Positions 57,201 to 64,000 of a stretch of DNA of 64,000 bases are shown here, piece by piece. Position numbers and translations under genes: made by a program. Below the pieces are notes generated by a model that was not told the DNA's origin, did not search any database, and worked only from the letters and a program-made list of their open reading frames with translations. Each line of letters starts with the position of its first letter. Position 1 is the first letter of the stretch. Origin of the DNA: Populus alba (taxonomy: Eukaryota; Streptophyta; Magnoliopsida; Malpighiales; Salicaceae); the NCBI RefSeq assembly GCF_005239225.2, contig NC_133297.1, forward strand, positions 5,154,392 through 5,218,391. The letters are read 5' to 3'.

Positions 57201-58063
57201 TAAAATTTAACTTGCATCAAAACTGGATTTCTTTTCATTAAATTCAACAAGATTTTATTCGAGAAACAAATCATGGATGCAGATTCCTTGATGAAAGAAT
57301 TATGACAACGTCCAAGCTTTTCCCAAGAGAATGAAAGAGTGAAACTGGAATCAATAAAAGCAGCCAGCTCAAATCTTTACAGTGTCTTAATCCAGAATCA
57401 ACATGACATTGCCAAAACTGCAGGCAGGACTTCAACAACAGCAGATTTAAACAGAAAATAAAAAAAAATTCAAGCCAACATTTTATGCATGGTCTATAGA
57501 GAGCAAAAACAAATATAATAGCTCATCACCCTTGAGAAGAAAGAAGGAGATCAGCTAAGAAAAGGCAGAGTCTATACAGAGCATTCAATCAAAACATAAA
57601 ACTCAATAGATTTCTCTTCAAGTAATCTCCCTCTCGATAGCTGACTAAAGCATGATCACAAAAAAGAGTAAGCTATTTTATGCTATAAAGAAAACCTTCC
57701 ACAACCAGAGACAGAACAGTTCAACTTAACCTAATCCCTTTTACCAAACATAAATGCCACTAAGATTTTATGGTAAGGTTTCATTATTTCCTAATTCATT
57801 TTTTGAAATTACAAACCACGATACTCTTTATTCAAATTATTGATTTTTTTAATCTTCTACAAGCTGAACATTATTTTCCTTTTACTTCCTTATCTGAAAA
57901 TCAATTAGAAATAAATTAAAAATTTTCCCTGTAATTTGTTGTGGCCATTGGCTTTGGGACGTAGGGAGCAACAAGCTTTCTTTGAGCCAGAATTTAGCAT
58001 GCTAACACATTTGTGAGCAATATTATAAGTGCTATATGAATACCTTCGAAGAATATAATTTCT
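54294..58063. other. Gene-poor stretch 3' of the polymerase gene
   Basis: No complete gene found. On the minus strand 54808-54670 reads GEPSSGGRIPVKHDSAELAH and then GRLLMLSDAKYD, ending in TAA; it looks protein-like and might be an exon of the same unknown gene as 48751-48903, but support is weak. GATGCAAAATATGATAT occurs twice close together on that strand (54620-54740). 55700-56350 has the look of an old repeat. The right end, next to 58064, should contain the 3' untranslated region of the polymerase gene. Confidence 0.4.
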
Positions 58064-61000
58064 TCAGATAATTAAACTCCCCGTACTATCAATACTTGGG
58101 ATAATTTTTGGAAGTAATCTGTGTGCTGGCCTTGAACATGTATCACCTTCATCAGGAAGGCATGCCAGCTCCTTCTCCAAAACAGAATAAGCTTCTGAAA
58201 AAGCCTGCAACAGAGAACATTTTGTGTATATAAGAACCACAGGTATTAACAGTTCTCAAAAAGATAAGATCAGCCTCAAAAAATGCCAAGTGGAATCTCA
58301 AATCATTCTGTTCAAAGATTTTTAGTGAGCTGTTATTATACATCTCAGTTAAAAGGCTTAACTAGGTGGGCATTTGTAGCTTTAATTACCCATTTCTCCA
58401 TTTTCTTGGGTTTAAAATAAAACCAGCAACATTCCAGTTCAAGGAGCTATGCTCTTAATCACAGCAGTTTAATTGGGTCCACTGTTGTGACAACCAGTGG
58501 ACTGAAGCAAAGACTATTGCAAGAAGGTGATTGCAAAAACAGGACTTTAGTTTCTCAATTCACAATAGCGGTGCTGTTTAGAGCAAAAATAAAAAATAAA
58601 ATAAAAAAGAAAAATCTGTCACAAACACAGCACACGAAGCATCAGTCATTAACTGGCAGGACCCACCAATTTCACATTTCTCTTGTTGAAGAATATTTTG
58701 TAAGATAAGAAGAAAGGTAAAATGTTGCAAGTTTCACATCCTCAACAAAAAGGTAAGCCTAAAATATCTGCTTGAATATTGAGAAAAATCTATATATTTG
58801 CATATAATTGAGTGTTGTGTTATCATAATAGTAAATGCAACAAAGATTATGTGGAGGCTGACCTTGATGCATTGATGTATTCGAAAGCAATTTCTCCCCA
58901 CATTATTTGTTGGGAAAAGAGGGTCATCAATGTGTATTGGATCAATACTACAGCATCAAGTGGTAGATCAATCAATACACGATAGAAAAGAAAGAATGAA
59001 CAATGCCCTGTCATTTGTGAAAAAACAACAATAGAGCTAGTGCAATGCTTACCTATAACCTCTTTCCCTATTTATATAAACTCCACTTCCCTGCACTGAG
59101 ATACGCATTTGGCGAGGATCAAACACATTCCTGTATTCACAAGACAAGAAATTAGTAAAAGGATATTAAATGTGAATAAATCAATTTATAATTATAACAC
59201 TAAGTCAGCAAGGATAAAGAATTCAACCATGAAATGAAAGAAAAACAATATTTAACTCACCCGAAGAAGTAAAGAAGATCCATTAGAAGGCTTCCGACAT
59301 TCTGAAAGGACACCCAAAATGGCAAGTCAGGTAAAAGCACTCGTGTATACAATTCCAACAGAGAATGGTTGAAAAGACAGGAATTTTAAAATCAAATTCT
59401 GCACACATCTTACAGCGTCCAACTAAGATATCTTTTGTGAAATACATATAACTAACTTTGTTTCTCTACTACTCTAATAAAGGCTGGGTTGTAATTCGAG
59501 GTTTGCAAGCTAGCCAAGAAGTGGAGACAGAAGCTGTTAAGAGACTCAAGGCCTAACTTGTAATCAGTTAACAGTTACTATAAATTCTTAAATAAGCATA
59601 AGTGGCATTCATGAGCAAAGGAACACATGAAACACCATAAAAGGCAATAAAATCCACAAAAAGCCAAAGTTCACAAATGGTGGTTAGACTATGCATGTGC
59701 ATGCCTTGGATAAATTTTACCAAAACATTCAGAGGTCTTGAGCAATGAGCACTATCAAATTAATTTGAAGTTTAAAGCCAGTTACTAAAATAGCAATTTA
59801 AGTGAATGGTCAACTCTAAGCCATAAAAAATATCTACTAATACACCATAAGTCAATTTAAAAAAAAAGATGAATCAAGAATATACTACTTCTAGTAGCCA
59901 TCAAATGACTTAACACCGGCCACTGATATAACTGTCACTTTAATAGTACTACTAAACAAAGAATGAAGAGACTTATGTCTGTGTGTGTCTATGGGGAGAC
60001 AGACATCATAGAAAACATGTAAAATGTCCCGTCTAGAGTACAAAACACATTACTTGATTGATAGGCCGGCCAAGATGATGCTCATGCTGTAGAAAACGTA
60101 TAATTAGCAACACCTGCAAAGGAGTGGACAGCAAGGTAAGAAATGCAGAACTGAAGATATCCACTCACATCAAGTCAAGAACAACCACAAGAGAGCATCC
60201 AGTTTCACCCAACCACAAATTCTGAACAAGTGCTTGGATATCCAGCCCTGCTAAAGCAAAGAGAGAAACTTTGTAGTCCAACAGATGTGATCAGTTGACT
60301 TCCAATGTTCCTTTCAATTTACAAGGTATGATGAAAGAAAATACAAGATTTAAACAATATGACTATAACAAAAAAACAAGGGATAACAACAGTTCAGCAT
60401 TTTGAATAGACAGAAAACTTAAAAGATTATTAAAAGGCTATCAGAAATAAACTGTACGAATAAACAACATAAAACCTGGGCAAAGCCTCTAGCATGATCC
60501 AAAATTGCATTGCAATCATTAGTAAAAACAAAACGAGAGGGTGAGAATTTACGTTGCCCTCTTTTAGTTTGCAAAGTGTGTATATGCACATGCAAGCACG
60601 CATGTATGAGTTCAGTCTGATAATAGCATCACCTCTTAGCTCAATAAGAATACAAAGGAAACACTAACTACACAGTAATTGAGTCGCACATGTACTTGAA
60701 AAGTTGCAAAGATATTAGAATGGCATGCAGTATAAATTACCAAGCAATAGGAACTTAAACCTCCAGAATAGGACTGGTCAAGGCTACGATCTGCCAAGAA
60801 CTGCTTCAGTACCAAAGCAAGAGGTGTTGCAGCTGGAAATTGTTCCGTGAGATCTTTAACCTGCACAAAGATTATTTATAGACAAGAGAATAATATCACC
60901 ATGAGTTTCAATGTAAATGTAGTTAAAAACCATCATAAAAACTTTAAAAGAAAAATTGTATCAAAATTCAAAACAAATGAATCACAAATAAGACTCAATT

Positions 61001-64000
61001 TTTAATGTAGTAGAATTAGCCTCAATAGGAAAAATCACTAATAAACCTCCCATGCTCAGAAACTAGTTGAGAATTATACAGTTTTGAAGGACAAGCCATA
61101 ACTATTTTAAGGTTCAATAAGGTTTTTGGTTTCATCCATCATCTAAGAGTTCTGAGAAAATTTATGAGGAAGCACGGGCTTCATTCACAATACATTCATC
61201 AGTCGACTGTAACAGAAATTAAAATAACAGAAAAAGAAAATGATTCATTTCTTCTTTCCATTGCATTGCATTATGTTTCACCAAACATGCCATTCAATTT
61301 TGACAAAGCTGATCTAATAACCAGGACACAAGATGTGTTGACACACAGATTTGAGTAGAACATCAAATTCCTTGTGGAAAGCACAAATCTCAGGGTGCAC
61401 TTAAGTTTTAGCGTGCTGATAATCTGATATCCAAGATCAAAAATCGGTATGCATCTAAGCATTTAAGCAGAATATCAACCTTTCATTGATCTCCAGTATC
61501 GAATGCTTAATCTATCTTAGCAACATTCACCTAGGGTTAAAAAAAATTATACTTGTAACATGCTTCTCATAAATTCCCAATCCAAGATGCACAAACAAAG
61601 AAATTCAATTTGTGTATTAGTCCTTTTTAGACAATAATCTACCTAAATTGCCCTTCACCCTGTCAAGAAAGAGGCTAAAGTTTGGAATAAAAAAGAAATC
61701 TGAGAAGCCTCTGACATGCTACCATTGCTAAATGGAACAGGCAGTAAGAGATAATAGCCTCCAAATATGCCTAGACTAGTTAAACTCTTTTGACAGAATT
61801 TGGAGGAAAATCACATATAATTTATAGCCATCATTAAAATTTGAATTTATGAAGCAATTCATTCTTAATGAAGTATACCAGTTGAGTTGTTTGGAGCCCT
61901 GTATGAGATGGAGACTTGAAACTGATATCAAGACGAATTGATTTCACATCCCTTTTGCTATCACAATTAAGTTGTGTGCACTTAGGTGAAATTGAGTCCT
62001 CTAAAACAACCATATTGGACTGGACTTGGATGTCATGTTCACCAGTCAACTGAATTGGCTCCTCCTTCGGTGATTGTACATTAGAAGCAGCAGAGGTGAT
62101 CAGATCAGTGGGAACCTCCACTACAAGCATAATAACAGGTATCTGCAAGAAAAGGAGGTACGGTAAGAGAGGAAACATAGAAGAAAAAGAATAAGATAAA
62201 AAGGCAAGGAAAGCTCAAACAGTTCTAAGATATAAGACATTACAGCTGTATTCTCCACAGTCTTCAGTGAATCATTTTTTACCCACTCCTGATTGGCAAG
62301 ATACCGAGCTGCATGCTGGAAATTAATGGAGAATTTAATTCTACAAAAGGCTATGGGAAAGATAAAAGTTAAAAGTTTTGTCTAATGATTAGTTAAAAGC
62401 TTCAAAATAAAAAAAAAAAAAAAAGCGTATTCCCAAGTTCCATCTCAACAAAAAAGCCTAACCAGAGATCAAGATTTTTTTGGAAATCAACGTAAAAGTT
62501 AGAGATGCAAATATCACCAGCGATCCATAACACAACTGCCTCATCTACTGCAGTATCAATTTAGAAGGCCATCAACATACCTGAAGACAAGTTTCTTTAA
62601 TACCATTACGACCCTCTAAAATCCCAGCTTCCTTGATAGGTTCCTAGAAAAAGCTCTGCAATAAGTTTCTCCTCTTAAAAGTACAAGCATAACAAGTCTA
62701 AGTGATAAAATAAAAACATAAAGAAAGTTATTACCAAGTTCCTCACTGGAGGGAGGCAAACCACAAGATCCACATCACTTGTTGGAAGGGCCAAACCAGT
62801 TGCACTTGATCCAAAGATATTTATCCTGGACCTAGGCCATAGAACTTGGAGAGACCTAGTAACCCGCTTGACAGCCCAATTAATGAAAGGTTTCCTAGCC
62901 ATATTTGCTGCAGCAACCTTGGGTACCATCATGTCAAACAAGTAATCAATGACAGTGGCATACCATTAATGAGAGCAAATAAAAGCTCAAAACATGATAC
63001 TACAAAATTCTATGAAAAAGTTAAGGTAATTCCAGGAAAAACATGAACAAATTTAAGCCCGATACCTGCTTACAAAAAGAGTCAATTTCTTCATGAAGAA
63101 GGCTCTGCACTAAGCAAAGAGAAGCCTTTCGTGTAGGGCAATTCTGTATCTCAGCTCGTTGAAGAGGAAACAAAACATCTGGCTGCATCAAAATTGTATC
63201 AAATAATCAACTCAAAACACATCTAGTGATACACTTACAATAGCACAGTACAGAAGCACACTCACATGATCCTGATCACGGGCTAGTTGGGACATTGCAA
63301 TTAGACGATCTTGCAGCAAAGCCCCGGGGAGTGGCTGCACCATTGGATGAGTTGAAAGTTTTTTATTTCTCCAAGAAGGCCAAACAACTTCAGCACCATC
63401 TATACGTCCACAAGCTTCCTCCAAATTAGTTCCATCATGGTACCAACCTCTCACACCCCAATGTCTTGGGCTGGAGCTACCAGACCTAACAGTTGGAAAA
63501 CCCCTGTGCTTTCTAGAGTCACTCACAGGAGAGGGTGGTGGAGGACGGGGAGCCCGTGGAACACAAAGCACTACAGGTGATGGTGGCCGCTTTATCCGGG
63601 GATGTTCCCGTCTAGTAGGAGGAACACAAGGGCTTTTGTGATCAAGACTACGCCTGAAATCAGATCTTGATCTTTCCCTTGAGATATTTGGAATGATAAT
63701 AGGCCGCAAAATTGGGTAAGGAAGTGAATCTCCTGCCTTGCCTTCAACATCACTAGATAAACTGGCCAAAGATCCAGAGACATCCTCCTCTGCAGCAGCA
63801 TCTGTCACGGTTGATGAAAGCATAGCTTTACCAGGTACTTCATTTCCTGACATAACATAACCAAGTGCCTGGTGTCCAGGGACCAAAGGATCAAAAGCAG
63901 AACAGAATGAAGCAGCAGTTGGGGAAGTCAATCCAGTTGTACTATAAGAAGACGAGAAGGCAACCATATCATCAACTGCCCTATTCAGCTCTGCTTCATG
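58064..64000 (-). CDS. Non-canonical poly(A) polymerase / TRF4-type nucleotidyltransferase, 3' part
   Basis: Twelve coding exons (minus strand, 5' to 3'): 64000-63266 (open at the edge), 63182-63066, 62917-62735, 62643-62581, 62315-62244, 62142-61879, 60860-60741, 60113-60054, 59301-59261, 59130-59053, 58947-58863, 58204-58064. All use GT..AG and join in frame: 652 residues and a TGA stop. The first exon is proline-, serine- and arginine-rich (RPPPPSPVSDSRK), probably disordered. The catalytic domain has FGSSATGLALPTSDVDLVV with G320, S321, D332 and D334, and the third carboxylate D462 in IRLDISF. The central domain follows (PLALVLKQFLADRSLDQSYS), then the PAP-associated part (NVGSLLMDLLYFFG, DPRQMRISVQGSG). 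The family adds untemplated nucleotides to RNA 3' ends. It resembles the large Arabidopsis proteins of this family (possibly MEE44), which I recall and did not check. The true start lies outside the window. Confidence 0.88.

Noticed and set aside
63592..63801. 69-codon minus-strand frame
   Set aside because: It overlaps the first exon of the nucleotidyltransferase in another frame.

Overview
This is nuclear DNA of a woody eudicot, most likely poplar or willow (Salicaceae). The clues are introns with canonical GT..AG ends, very AT-rich spacers, a Ty1/copia retrotransposon primed by the initiator methionine tRNA, tRNA-derived SINEs, PIF/Harbinger-like and hAT-like MITEs, and a degenerate 150-bp satellite of a type I associate with Populus. 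The species call is inference; no barcode gene is present.

Positions 1-47000 form one head-to-tail array, all on the + strand, of a small gene family I cannot name. Each gene has a 44-nt first exon (15-residue N-terminus ending in S), an intron of 135-195 nt with phase 2, and a second exon of about 450 nt. The product is about 158-168 residues with a hydrophobic hairpin of two or three membrane segments. There are three subfamilies. A genes start MAEN..NPAFEKES (2278, 18499, 32108, 43947). B genes start MAENHPPNHGFKGDS or close (8359, 13288, 21879, 35149). C genes start MAANHRP.LGFERDS (orphan exon at 30355; 40594; 46427). Six copies are intact: 13288, 21879, 32108, 35149, 40594, 43947. Four are broken (2278 frameshift, 8359 10-nt deletion, 18499 nonsense codon, 46427 multiple lesions) and one is a lone first exon (30355). 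Every copy keeps a compact promoter: a GACGTC or GACGT-type box with TTGAC motifs, then a TATA box about 75-130 nt before the ATG. A fourth promoter-like module (D; 9820, 23084, 27747, 37850) has no recognisable coding sequence behind it.

The array grew by repeated segmental duplication. A+B gene pairs recur three times (from 1, 16400 and about 30540). A 2.8-kb spacer block recurs at 22795-25551 and 27471-30268, and again at 37225-40510 with an internal inversion. Paralogous empty sites date several transposon insertions.

Positions 47000-58000 are gene-poor. They carry a complete, apparently young copia element (49282-54293) with two LTRs of 203 bp that I read as identical, an AGAGA target duplication and one unbroken 1467-residue gag-pol frame. 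It sits next to short minus-strand stretches that look like remnants of coding exons.

Positions 58064-64000 carry, on the minus strand, the 3' twelve coding exons (652 residues, running off the right edge) of a non-canonical poly(A) polymerase / TRF4-type nucleotidyltransferase gene with an intact catalytic triad.
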